Source of the DNA: Rhynchonema sp. JSB1_4 | Taxonomy: Eukaryota > Nematoda > Chromadorea > Monhysterida > Xyalidae | NCBI GenBank assembly: GCA_030248065.1 | Contig: JASAMV010004098.1 | Span: 108,826-172,825 of the forward strand | Length of the DNA: 64,000 bases | Direction: 5' to 3' | Shown here: piece after piece, positions 38,608 through 50,641 of the stretch | How the letters are laid out: every line of letters starts with the position of its first letter | Position numbering within the stretch: the stretch's first letter is position 1 | Program-made: the position numbers and the translations under genes | Notes under the pieces: model-generated | What the model was told of the DNA's origin: nothing | The model's database searches: none | The model's input: the letters and a program-made list of their open reading frames with translations, nothing else

Positions 38608-38724
38608 GGCAAAACGGGCAACGGCAAAGATGCGGACCGTGAATGCAGCGAAGGTTATGAGTACAAACGTGGTCATGTGCTCAATATGATGACTGGCAAC
38701 TGCGTCAAACGTGGGGATTGTTTT
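38608..38724 (+). CDS. Possible Cys-rich exon of an unidentified gene
   Basis: A 39-codon phase-0 segment between a good acceptor (TGTTTTTGCAG) and a GTAAAT donor. It encodes ECSEGYEYKRGHV and GNCVKRGDCF, with four Cys in a spacing like small EGF- or TIL-type secreted modules. A phase-compatible short end exon after the acceptor at 39776 would read VLTWEAQPPGWQQSLI then stop, but no upstream partners were found. It could be a stray exon, a pseudogene remnant or chance. Confidence 0.3.
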
Positions 38725-39380
38725 GTAAATTCTACCCAATGGCATCGGGTATGCTTCAACGGGTTGTTCGTTTTTTAAACGTGGTCAAATTTATTTTGTG
38801 ATAACTGATCTTTTTTGTAACCTAATTTGCTAATATAGAGATTTATAGTCCGCGAAAGCATCATGCGAAATCTCTTTTGTTCCCATGAGGTGTTGTAAAA
38901 CATTTCCCACAAAATGGTCACTAAACACACGCGCTTTCGAAATTCTGACCAAGTGGATGACATGACGTCAGTGAAACCAACGTATAGTCCAACTGCTTAC
39001 GCATGAGACGACTTTTTTGAAGTTGGCTTGTGCGGATCCAATAATGTTCCGGTTCCACGTACCGTACTTCGAAAACGAAAGAAAGAGAAACGCACGTATT
39101 TAGTAAAAACACGCTCGCCACCACGGTGCGTAAATTCCCTTTTCATTCCCAAAACATTTGTGTGCTGAACAACGTTGCTGTTCGCGTAAGCACGCAACAA
39201 ATTGAGGTCAGCTACATAGCTGGAACTTGTCATCATCTCTCTCATCCCAATCCCTTTCTTTTGCTTTTGGAAACCATGTAACCGAAACATTTTTGAATCT
39301 GGCCAAGCAAGCTTTAAAAAAGAGTCGTCTCATGAGCTCTTGGCTGGACTATTCAATCAAGACAATCACAGTTTTACACA

Positions 39381-39607
39381 TAGGGTGATATTTTCGAAAC
39401 GGTGTGAAGGTCAGTTGGGTGTAGAGGTCGTTGGAAAGCTCGGTCGACAGCTCAGTGTGATAGACCTCGGTGTAAACTTGAAACATTCCACGTTAATAAC
39501 AGGCAATGTTTCACGTTTACACCGAGCTACGCCGACCGAGCTTTCGACCGAACTTTACACCGAACTTTACGCCCAACTGACCTTTACACCGTTTCGAAAA
39601 TTCCACC
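39381..39607. repeat. Foldback element
   Basis: The left side GGTGATATTTTCGAAACGG with GGTCAGTTGGGTGTA is repeated inverted at the right (CCCAACTGACCTTTACACC, then TTTCGAAAATTCCACCC). Short ACCGAACTTTACACCGA-type units are iterated inside both arms. It sits upstream of the legumain gene. Confidence 0.7.
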
Positions 39608-40106
39608 CATAAACGGCGCTGACACAAACAACTAGAATGATGTCGCTTATCAGCACACTCAACTGATCGCATCACAGCGCGTCCGGATGTGCTCAAGATC
39701 TTGGACACTGATAACGACACAGACAATAGTACCAGTCACATAATCTGCAAACTGTTTTTTACTTGACGTGCAGGTACTGACGTGGGAAGCACAACCACCT
39801 GGCTGGCAGCAGAGTCTCATCTAGTACACGCAATACCTTGTGATGTGACTGCCATCATAAGAGGTCGCTTTCACAGTCTGCAGTTTCTCGTGTTGTTGAG
39901 CGATAGTCCAAACTGTGTTGTACCTATACGCTCGGGGATAGTGGTGTTGTTGACGCGCAGTCTTATCAATACAAACATTCCTGTTCTCACAGCTTTCAGT
40001 TTACCATTCGAGTTTCGGTCACGTGAGGCACAACCTTGCACAAAATTGTGCGTGATTCTCAATTTTTTCTACTTGGATGCACGCCTTTTAGCAGGTTCAC
40101 GTCATC

Positions 40107-42359
40107 ATGCTTGGTCGTGTTGTCTTTCCCTTATTGTGTGCCGCCGTCTGCGTGGTGAATGCCAAAGAATGGGCGCTGGTTGTGGCCGGCTCAAGTGGCT
40201 GGAGCAATTATCGACATCAGGTAATGTGTATTATCTCCACTCACTGACTGCGGGTCTCAACAAACAAAATGAACAAGCGTGATGATTCAGTCTGACGTGT
40301 GTCATGCGTACCACGTGCTGCACAGCCACGGCATTCCGGACGAGAACATTGTGGTGATGATGTACGATGACATTGCCAACAATCACATGTACGTCGTTTT
40401 GGGATTCGTTGGATTTTGATGCCGCTTGGTGACCAGTTCCATATCTCTGTAGCAATCCGTACAAGGGCAAGATGTTCAACAAGCCTCATGGCCCTGACGT
40501 GTACGCTGGCGTGCCGAAGGACTACACTGCCAGGGTATAAGCGCCTGAAGGGATGCCTTTCGGTGAAACATCTGCGAGCTTTCAAACGATAAACTACTTT
40601 CAGGAAGTCACACCGGAGAATTTCCTAAAGATCATGTCTGGTGGGTCAATGAAAGGCATTGGTTCGGGCAAGACAATCGCGTCGGGACCCAATGACCATG
40701 TGTTTGTGTTCTTCTCGGATCACGGCGCCACCGGATTGGTCGCCTTTCCGCACAGTGAGGTTGGTGATTGGTTGACTGACTGTGTGCTGATTGGTCGGAA
40801 ACACTTTTGAATGTCTTCAGCTGCACATGAAAGATCTGATTGCGACGCTCACCAAAATGCACGCCGACAAGAAATTCGCTAAGGTTGGATACAGAAAGCT
40901 GTAATATCCAGGGGCCTTGAAACTCGCAAAGAATCCTATACTTCAGTTGGTGTTCTACCTCGAGTCGTGTGAGAGTGGCTCAATGTTCCGCAATCAGTTG
41001 CCAGCGGACATGAACAGTTGGTTTTATCACTTTGAATTTCAGCACCTTGATATGTGATAAAGTCTGTGTTTGAGTCTACGCGATGACGGCGTCCGATTAC
41101 GACGAGAGCTCGTGGGGCTGCTATTGTTCGACTGACATGAACCTGCCTTGTTTGGGTGATCTGTTCTCCGTCAACTGGATGCAGGATTCGGATGCGGTCG
41201 GACTTTTGACGTCCCTGAATCCGAAAGGGAATAATCAGGGTGAATGCTTGATTTCAGCACGTCGATCTGATGAAAGAAACCATTGACGAACAACACACCT
41301 ATGTCAAGACCAAGACCGACAAGAGTCGAGTGCAGCAGTATGGTGATCTCAAGTTCCTCAAGGACGAGGTCGGCGAGTTCCAGGGTGACAAACAATGCAA
41401 GACCTGCGGAGGAAATTCGACCGAGGTGATATTGCAACGTCTTAACTGCAAATTTGGAAAAAATGACTCTGCAAAAAAAATAATTAAGCCATCACAGGAA
41501 GTCGATGGCTTGGTGCCTTCGCGCGAGATCCCACTGTTCAACCTGCATCTGGCGCTGGAACGAGCGCGCAATCCGCGACAGCGTGAACAAGTGCTCAAAC
41601 AGATCTCCTGGTTCCATCAGGTGCCGATTCATCTTAAAACTGTTTAGGTAGCTCGTTCAATATGACCAATGTGTCCACAGACTGGTGGTGCACTAGGTCA
41701 TCGTCAGTACTGATGCACTTGATGGCCATATGACCAACCAACACATACACACATAACCCTATAGTCTCATGGTCATGCTTAATAAGCCGAATGTGAAACA
41801 TCACTGCAGAAACGCGCCTACGTGGACGCAGTTATCCAAGACATTGTGAGCAAGTCAATGCCCGAATCGACTCTGCTTCGTGACCGAGTCTTGACCGCCT
41901 ACCCTCAACAATTGACCAAAGTCGACTGTCACTACGCGCTGACAAAAACATTCAGCCGACTGTGTTTCTCGTTCGCTGAGGTTTGTGTGAGCCTGATCTG
42001 AAAACTATACGAAAGTTTATTGCCAGCGAGTATTATGTATGTCCCGGAACTGAGTTATGTGGACCCGTTTGAAAAGGGGCCTTTGGTAGCGATTCCATCA
42101 GCCCTAAGCTGTCACTTAAATTGAGAACATGATTTGTAGTGATCGAAAATGGCGGGTTCCGCCCGACCGTGTCACTATAAAGAGCGCAGACTGCACCAAA
42201 AAAGCTAGTATACTCTTTCTTTCTCAGAACGAGTATGTCATGCGCTACTCACGAGTGCTGGCCAATCTGTGCGAGGCGGGCATTGACACCAATGTGCTCC
42301 TGGGCAACGTTGCCTCCGCGTGCATGAACTTGAAGAACAAACCGGTCGAGATTCAGTAG
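40107..42359 (+). CDS. LGMN: Legumain (asparaginyl endopeptidase, peptidase family C13)
   Basis: Eleven exons: 40107-40220, 40291-40388, 40453-40534, 40604-40759, 40821-40883, 40947-41016, 41075-41196, 41258-41425, 41498-41620, 41810-41980 and 42228-42359. All phases agree and the model gives 432 residues, about the usual length for animal legumain. The start is supported by a signal peptide ([19 protein letters not shown]) directly before the mature start [19 protein letters not shown]. Family landmarks are [27 protein letters not shown], the catalytic His in FFSDHGATG, the catalytic Cys in [11 protein letters not shown], and SVNWMQDSD. The C-terminal prodomain is present with its Cys residues. 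Known role: lysosomal or gut protease cutting after Asn, activated at acid pH by removal of the C-terminal part. Introns are mostly 60-250 bases. The exon 8/9 junction (41426-41497) is the least certain. AATAAA follows near 42488. Confidence 0.96.
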
Positions 42360-42589
42360 ATCTGTGATGTGTTCAGCAAAATGTGTAAACTTTAGGAGAA
42401 ATACTGTATTTATATTTCCGTATGTAACTAGACTTTTTAAAACAAAAAAACTGGTTTGTCAATCGCGAAAGCCGTGCAATAAGAAGTAATAAAAAATGCA
42501 CCAGTCTGGGGCAACTCATGCCATTCACATTGCACTGATTTCAACGAACGTTCTTCCTGACCTTTGCCAATCATCATCATCCCGACCAA

Positions 42590-43884
42590 ATGGCGTCCCG
42601 CAAGAACGTCGCATCGCTCGCCGCCAAAACGGCACAGCACGCTTCATCGAAACTCAGCAGAAAACAAGTGAAATCGAAAGAAGTAAGCAAGATTAGACGC
42701 ACATTTTGACTGAGTTCTTTTAATTTACTGGTCTCGCACTCATTCAGACTCAGCACTCGTCTGTTGTTGGTCAATCGAAATCTGATTTGAGGCCGGGGAA
42801 GGTTTGCGATTTGGGTTACGGGTAAAAGAGCGGTGCAAAAACAGCCTCGGCTTTACGATTTTTTGCGAAACCTGCCAATTTTTTGCATAGGGGTGCAATT
42901 TCATGTCAATGAAACATAACCAATTTCCATTGCTTTTAGCCGCGATCGATTCACAAAAGTCAAAGCACGGAGAGGAAGACAGCAAAGGAGCAGGAGGACG
43001 ATTTGTCCGAGCATTTGTCGTCACGCGACGAGGAGACACTCGATGACATCATATCGAAAATGCGATTGCATCTGATCAACAACGAAGACGCTCCGCAATT
43101 GATTGATTTGATCGAAGAACAATCCGTCAGTGAAACATCAGTTTGTTCCTACAGTGTAGCGTCCCTAAGGCTACTTTCGTTTGTCCCCTGGCTAGGTTGT
43201 CAGTTCCCACTCCGTTAGGTATCACCCTCTACGGAATAGTGACTTAAGAAGTCAGATCCGATTTATGTCACAATAAAGAGGGAAGCCTTTACTGATTTTG
43301 TCTAAAAAAACTAGACGAGACCCGTGCCTACGCCCCACACCCACCCCCCCCCCCCCCCCCCCTGACCCTCCCCCTTCCGAGGGAGGAGGCCACAGACACA
43401 CAGACATACATCTTCTGTTTTAGTAGTATAGATAAAAGGTGAATCAAAATTTTGCGACTGAGAATTTTTCAGCCCGATGAATCGCTGCACAGAACGACTA
43501 GCGCCGACATTGAAGAGCCGCGTACGAAATCTGGTGCTGGAGTTTACAACCAACTTTTTATATCACTATAACTATATTCTTATGCGTCCTTTTATGATTC
43601 AGAGTTCACGAAACACACACGTTCGAAATTCCTATCGGCGTTCGACGACCCCGATTCCAGACCGCAGCTGTTGCTGCCGGTACGACAAAGATTTATTTTT
43701 CCATTTTCATCAAGCAACTTATACATACCTAATTTTTCAATTATTTGTTCACTAAGTGAGCAATTATACGCAGGTGATGACGGGTACGCTTCGCAAGAAA
43801 TACCTGCTGGCTCTGATCTGGATGCTCGTCTGGGCCATTATTGGCATCACGGCACCGCTCTACATTCAAGCTGTGTTCGGTTGA
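42590..43884 (+). CDS. Small tail-anchored membrane protein, family unknown
   Basis: Five exons: 42590-42682, 42940-43125, 43473-43533, 43603-43679 and 43774-43884. Phases (0, 0, 1, 0) agree and the protein has 175 residues. It starts MASRKNVASLAAKTAQHAS, is basic for about 50 residues, then acidic and helical (LDDIISKMRLHLINNEDAP, QLIDLIEEQ), and ends in one hydrophobic segment (LLALIWMLVWAIIGITAPL) with a very short tail. There is no signal peptide. The layout is that of a tail-anchored ER or mitochondrial outer-membrane protein. I do not recognise the family. The exon 3 donor (G|GTGCTG) is weak. It begins only 230 bases after legumain on the same strand, but nothing indicates co-transcription. 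Confidence 0.65.
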
Positions 43885-44469
43885 AACATCACACACAAAA
43901 CAACAACATACCTATGAATATAAAATTGACAATGTGATCCACAAATCATTCGATTGATTCTGTTGGACCATTCGATATACACAAAACACGACACATGCTT
44001 TATTCCACAAAACAATTTCACGTCGAAAACAGAATGCTACTTTATGCTGTGAAGTTTGAAACTACCGAATCACCTGACTTATCGACGCTGAATAAAACAA
44101 ATTGGTCTCGGAACATTATATTTGTAAAATTGCACATTTCAAACCCAGTGCTGCTACCTTTTCATTTGAATAGCACATAAGAGAAGTGGAAACCATCAGA
44201 ACCGTAACAAAACAAAACTGAAAACGATAAAAAAAGAATGGAAAAGTGTTTTTGACATTGTTTTGTTAGATATGTGATAAGGGAATCGTACATTTTGTTT
44301 GCACCTCGATGGCGCTAGCAACGTGGCTCAGATTTCAAAAATTAATGAAACAATAAAAACAACACAGATCTTGCACACAAATGAATTCGACTATGACATC
44401 ATCATACTGTACAACAGTATATTAGGGGGTATTGGCTGGCTCATAACGACCATAGACTCACTTGAATCA
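43885..44469. other. Convergent 3' intergenic region
   Basis: The stretch separates the 3' ends of the tail-anchored gene (+) and the lectin/PAN/VWA gene (-). It is AT-rich with AATAAA-type words near 44092 and 44352. No exon was seen. Confidence 0.5.
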
Positions 44470-47400
44470 TCATCTGAGTCTTCTCCGCCTGTTTAGCCAT
44501 CTGAGCTGTTGTCTCTGTCTCTGCTGCAATAATCGCTGTCGTTGTTTGCGATTTCGAAGGTTCATCAACTGAAACGGAGTTGGGGGCGCCGGGACCGATC
44601 CGAAAGAAGACCCGGATCGGGTGGGTCCCGGATTGAAAGACCCAAATCCGCCAAATGAGGAGTCCGGAGGAGGTGGAGGTGGCAGGAACTCGTCAGGGCC
44701 GGGCACAAAGCGGGGTGGTGGCTCGGGACCGATAGGACCGGACCGACTTTGTCGACTGTTGCGGTGTTTGGCCAACAGGACACGATTGCGCAATGTGTCT
44801 TGCGGCTCACGAGCGCACACATACGGATGCCGACGACCGCACATTACGTCGCTCCAACGTTGTAACTGCAATTGACATTTGGGTTTACGCTTAGGCTTGC
44901 CAAAGGATGATGAAAAAGCCTGTTTCAGAGCTTATCAGCGTTTCATGAGAACAATAAGACGTTTTTCATCTTCCATCTCATTTTTGGGTCACATGACCAT
45001 CTGGTGCACTTACGCAAAACTGCTGGTGTCGTGTTACGCAGTTATTGTGAACAATGTGAACATGAACACCGAAATCTGTACAAAATGAACAAACCGGCTC
45101 AAACTCCGAGACCACACAGTCTTCCCCCGGTATCCCATCTGGTTGTCCGAATTTCCAGTTGTCGTACGAAACAGGCATACCGTCGGTCCATGCAAAGTCG
45201 GGCGTGCCTGTTTTTGACAGCCCAATCCAGACACCCTCACCTGTGGTTAAATTTAGTGATTAGTACAATCAATCCTCGTGGTAGTAATTCGCTACATCGT
45301 CAAATATTGTACAAGTGCAGTAGGTGAAGTCTGCATATAGTCCGTCCACCAGCTCATGGCACTTTGTGTTGCTGCTGGCCGACTTGTTCCCTTCTATTTT
45401 AAAAAAAAAAAAAATTTCAAAAAAATTTTTTTTCTCCTAAATTTTTTTTATAATTTTTTTATATATTTTATTTTATTATACAATGTACGCGTGCAGCACG
45501 CACGCATGCCTGTGACGCCTGCGGGCCCAATGAACATATACGGTGCACGCGAAGTGTGCTGTCCACCACATGCACGCCTTTGACCCCTTCAGCACTGTAC
45601 TTTTGTGCGTGAAGGCGCCAAAGGCGTGCACGCGCACTGCACGCGTAAAGACAGATTTCACCCAGAGTTCCAGCTGGCACTGTACCTACATTACATGGAT
45701 AGTGAATAGTTTTGAACGATATTGTAGCCTCCTCCGAATTTGCACATTATACTGTAAGGTGAACCGTGATCGAAATTGGCGGCCCCGATTGAGACAGCGT
45801 TGACCGCATGTGTCAAAATGAATGAGAAACAGAAAAAATCCGAAAAGAGAACCAACCAACAGTACCCCCGGGTCGATTATTGCAAATCTGCATCATAATT
45901 GAATCGCGGAGTCTTTGATCGAGCATTTCAAAATCGCGGATTTTGTAGACTCGATCGGCCGAACCAGCGATGGCCATTAGCTGCTGGTCATGGACAGCCT
46001 CGGTCACTCCCACTGCGTAGATGATGGAACCCTGGGGGCAAGAGGGGTTGGCGTCAAATGTGTTGATCAGATCTGGTTTACGTGACATGGTTGACCTGGT
46101 TGAAAGATTTTCTCTGATGCCACTAATTTTGACCATGGTAAAAGTTATTTCCAGTAAACAACTTTTACGCTGGTCAAAATGATAAAAACTAGGCGGCATC
46201 ATTGAATCTCGAAATACACAAATGGACCAAGGGGAACCAAAGGCCTTACGCATCTTTCAAATGTGCTATCACAGTATATTGGGTGTGATTGGGAATAATC
46301 CGGTATCCCAGCGTCTAACAACAAAATTGCGCTACAAAATAAAAACCAACCATTCTCATCAATTGTTCAGCGGGTGGTCTGGGATTGTCCTGCGACATTC
46401 CGTCAGTGAGAACAACTATGATATTCTGAACATCACCCCTGTCCCCGGCGCGGAAGTTCAATTCGCGATCCAGTACATGTTGTAGTGCACGACCGATTTG
46501 AGTGTGACCATTACGCCATCCAACTTGGTCGATGGCGGCTGAGAAGTACTGTATGTTAGATTAGGATTGATTTCGTGCATACGCACGGACGATGACCTGG
46601 TGCAGCTAGAGCATCTCGAAACGGCAACGAAACGCGCTGCTCGATTCACATTGGTTTCGGTCACTTGGTTTTCTAAAATTTCACTCGCACCTTAGAATCC
46701 TCTTTTTGGTAATCTATTCTGGGGCTTTATCGAAAATAATAACGCACGCTCAGAACTGAGTATCGAGAAAACAACGTTCTGATCTAGTCACGTACAGACA
46801 TCGCAAAAGTGAGACTATTCACCTGGATATTGAATGAGAGCAGAACGTTCAAATGTGACCAACTTCAGTAAGTAGGGACACCGAATAAATATCAATAAAC
46901 AGTAGGTTGGTAAATGTTTGACGAGCAGCAGCCACTCACCCAACACCTGCTGCTGTGTCTGAAAGCTGCCCAAATGGAACTCAGTGATCGGTGTCTCTGT
47001 GAACTGTACCATGCCGACCAGTGCACGATCAGGGCCCACTTCCAAATCCTCAACCATCATGCGGAGGAACGTGCGGATGTTTTGGAAATCGTAGGCGCCG
47101 ATCGAACCGGAACCATCCACGACGAAAATCAGATCGACTATCTCGTCGCACACTGAAACATCAGCCAGCTAGGTTCTGCAGAGTTTGGCCTATGGTTGTA
47201 GTCAACGGAATATGCGTCTCAATCAATACTTCTGTATGTCGTTCTGTACAGCTTTGAACGGCGGCAAATGGGGATGCATCTATCTGAAACCATGGCAAGG
47301 GAAGGGGGATGCCTTGTTTTCCATTTATGTTCAATGCACCAGTAGGAAAACATGAATCATCAGATTTTACCCCGACAAAGACCAATTCCCTCAACCCACT

Positions 47401-50400
47401 TCCGTTCCCACCCGGGCCGCCCGGTCCACCCGGACCACCGGGTCCAGGAGGCCTGCGAGTGGTCGTGCCCGGCCCCGGACCAGGCCCATCGGGGCACGTG
47501 TCCAATTTATGGTAATAAACACCACCGGGCTCCTCAGTGAACAATTCCGGATGCGTGTCCTTGGTTTGTTCGTTTAGAATGCACGAGGTGGGCACGTCGT
47601 TTTCGTAGTACACGACCGAACTGCAATAACATGTATATTGAATTTTTTTCGCAGAAGGTGTAAGATTTTTCTGTTCCACCCATTCGTGTCACGATTCAGC
47701 TCAGGCAGCTGATCTTCAAAGTTACCGCGTGAAACATTATCTTGTCAATTTGGCGTCATTCATGCACATTGTCGAGTGCATGTATTTTGCATGACGTGTT
47801 GGCGTTTCGCTTTGCACCGAAGCGCGTGACCTTTGCGTACGTTTGGACAAATGTTTTGACAGACGTTTGATGAGGACAAGAATATCCCAGTGTCCTTTGT
47901 ATAAGTGCCTGAGGATCAGGTGCATTCGCACTGACGATGTCGTGGTTCACCGACCGTCTGGGATCAGACACGGTCAACCATAAAGCAAAGCAATTTCATA
48001 GCCAAACCTCATTTGTCTAACTCACCCACAATTCGGCAATTCCTGCAAACACGCATTCAAACATTCTTGCAGTCCCAATCCATCCCTAACGGCTGTAGCG
48101 AATCCCACCAGTGCCATGTTCGGGTATTCGTCGAAACACAACACTGGATTGGTGACTTGACGCGTTTCACGGTCGATCGGGGGACCGATTAATTGCACTG
48201 AAATTACATCCATGACATGGGGTGGGATTGGTCAATTTTGTGGAAGGTGCGTTTGTTGTACTTGACGTCACGTGGTTTTCGTTCAGAAAGTATCTGTAGT
48301 TCGGTGCAGTGCAATAGGCGTGACAGCCCAGCTGTGTCCCACTATGCACTGTCGAATTTTGTGCGTTTTGAAGAAGCGAGTGATGATTGGTTACATGTAT
48401 GTCGCACTTGTTTTAAAGGCCATATGGCCATCCAGTACATGCCACACATTACCACTGACGATGACCTGGTGCAGTGCTCGTTTCGGAAACAGGTCGAAAG
48501 CACCCAGTTTTCCCAAGTATGGTCGCAGTATGTTAAAATGCTGTTCTGAAGTGATCCTACTGACAGTGTTGAAAACACTCAGTTTTCCGCTTAGAGCCCC
48601 GAGGGCTGTAAGTGGAAATGTTTCCTCTTAAAGCCCCTGGGCTTTAAATGGAAAGGACCGGTACGATTAGCGGTCGGAAACCCTGACATCAATTTTTACA
48701 CAAACGCACATGGTCGCGGATTATTGGCCCTTGCATTCGACGGTGGTCTGCCAAGGTTGCCATTGCCACTGTCACTGCCATCATCGTTGCAATTGTTGTC
48801 GTAGTAGTTCACCTTCTCGCCACCCGTGTCGCCCTCGGTGAACAACAGACGTTGTGTTATTCTGTGGTCGTGGGACGGCGTGAAATGGTGATTTCTCTGG
48901 CTGTTTCTTATGAGACCGCTGCATTGGACATCAGGACCGGGCCAACCCTGCCCCGAAACAAACATTTACATCACTTGAGTAACATCACTCCGTTTGAAGC
49001 ACTGCAGCGTTGTCCGTCACATGGTTTCGCATGCACTTACATGGGAACGTGAGGGCTGACTTATCGGATTACCTGAACAACCCCGCACTGACGGTGATGG
49101 GCACAAGACCACAGATGCCAATTTGTCTTGCAATCATCATTCGAAAATGATGTCACGAAAATCGTAGTTGCATTAACTGGACCAAGACCAAATTAGTCCA
49201 AACAACGGCCAAACCTGGTTTCAGTGTTCAGAATACACTCCTGTGTGAGCGGGTAGTGCATGACTGAATTGCATTCGAATAAATACGTCTGGAATGAGTT
49301 CAAACATTCCGTCAGGCATTCGTCAGCTGTACCGACTGGGATAACGGCCTCAGCGTAACCGAGCAGTGCTGAATCCGGGAACAACTCGAAACACGAGATA
49401 TCCGGTACAATGTCTTGGGCTGAAAAAATGGATAAGGAACCGCTTACACTTTTAGGATGGTGACGTCCAGATTGGAAAAGTAAAATCTTCGGCCAAGCTT
49501 GATGATCGGATCGGATTGATCTGGTGTGGGGCATTTTGCGCTTCTATTACGAGGATACTTCGATATTTACCAATGCTACGTACGACCAACGTAAACGTTG
49601 TTTATTGGTGATCGTGAGTAAATCTCGAAACATCAACAGTACAAAAAGGTCGCGTGATCGATCTGATCATCAAGCTCTGCGCTGGCCAATATCTTTGTCA
49701 TTTCGTACATTGCGCGACTCACCAAGCCTGAGTTGACTCAAGAACACCCGATTTCTAGCGAGTAAACTGGCGTATCCGGTTGACGGCGTTTGCGTGCCTC
49801 CATAACTGAGTGACCCGGTCCCAGGACTATCCGGTGATAAACCGTATTTTTGAATCATCGAATACAGAAAACGATTTTCGGCTTCATTCGTGATTTTGGC
49901 CAGCATTCCTTCCTGAAATTGGCTGCTCCCGTTAAGCTGTAATTTACTTGAATTGTAAGCGTGTTCTTAGCTGCCCGGTTCAACCTGGTTTCACAGACTG
50001 CCATGCACCAGGTCATCGTCAGTCACTACGAATGTGCCAGATATCCTTTTGCTTGGCCGCAAAGAGACACACGAGCTATAGCACAAGGTATCGTGAATGC
50101 ATTGTACGATTCGGAGGACACAAACTAAAATTACTTTTCATTTTAAACAGTTTTTTTCGGCCCCTCAGTTTCATGCTGAGCGACCCTTCCAAAATCTGAG
50201 GCATTCCAACACACCACATTCAACTGAATGGGCGCGTGATGTTTACCTTTTGTATGGGTTTTCAAACCGAAGGAAGAAACCACATGCAAGTCTGGTCATA
50301 CAACGGTGTAGCATTACGCAGCTTGACATCTGCGTCTATGGTATTGCGGTGAAGGCATTCGATACAGTAAATGCGTTATGCATGTGAATTACACCAGGCA

Positions 50401-50617
50401 ATAACAGCATATCAGGTAAACAATGTGTCACGAATAGAAAAGTTCTCACCTCTTTCACACAGTCATCCCTCGCGGCTTCCCAAGTCTTCGGTTCCAACTT
50501 GTAAAGCCAACACTGTTCGTTCACATATAGCCAGCCGGGTCTGCAGATCCTTTGTGCCGTAGTTAACCACATAAGAGAAGCCAGGGAAAGCCATTGAGCC
50601 AAAAACGGGGGAAGCAT
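44470..50617 (-). CDS. Secreted multidomain protein: C-type lectin domain interrupted by PAN-PAN-VWA
   Basis: Eleven exons on the minus strand: 50617-50450, 49912-49723, 49419-49215, 48918-48710, 48197-48026, 47620-47400, 47152-46940, 46538-46351, 46031-45866, 45240-45113 and 44865-44470. All phases agree, giving 751 residues. A signal peptide ([18 protein letters not shown]) starts at 50617. Exons 1-2 encode the first half of a C-type lectin domain ([37 protein letters not shown]). Exons 3-4 and 5-6 are two PAN/Apple domains ([36 protein letters not shown]), followed by a Gly/Pro-rich linker. Exons 7-9 are a VWA domain with the MIDAS motif DGSGSIG and IIVVLTDG. Exons 10-11 give the second lectin half ([28 protein letters not shown]), then a Pro-rich and strongly basic tail. 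QPD with WSD predicts Ca2+-dependent, galactose-type sugar binding (inference from the family). The exon 6 donor is uncertain (several in-phase GT). Intron 10 carries a fragment of a terminal-repeat element at 45336. Confidence 0.88.
45336..45410 (+). mobile_element. Solo end of a TATAGTCCGTCCACC element
   Basis: It matches the first about 70 bases of the element at 60704-61035 (TATAGTCCGTCCACCAGC and onward to the TTGTTCCCTTC block) and then runs into A/T homopolymers. No right end was found. It lies in an intron of the minus-strand lectin gene. Confidence 0.7.
50163..50281 (+). repeat. Dispersed repeat, copy in lectin gene intron 1 / 5' region
   Basis: The block from CCTCAGTTTCATGC to GGTTTTCAAACCGAAGG is repeated in reverse orientation at 58299-58405 within an intron of the FN3 gene. 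No terminal repeats were recognised. Confidence 0.75.
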
Positions 50618-50641
50618 TGTAGTGCTTGCTTGGATTTGCAA

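Noticed and set aside
39782..40282. A 166-codon open frame just before and across legumain exon 1
   Set aside because: It is in a different frame from legumain and overlaps its signal-peptide exon; the upstream part has no recognised similarity.
41197..41257. Apparent frameshift inside legumain
   Set aside because: The open frame changes here, but a 61-base GT-AG intron (GCG|GTCGGA to TTTCAG|CAC) restores perfect alignment with legumain.
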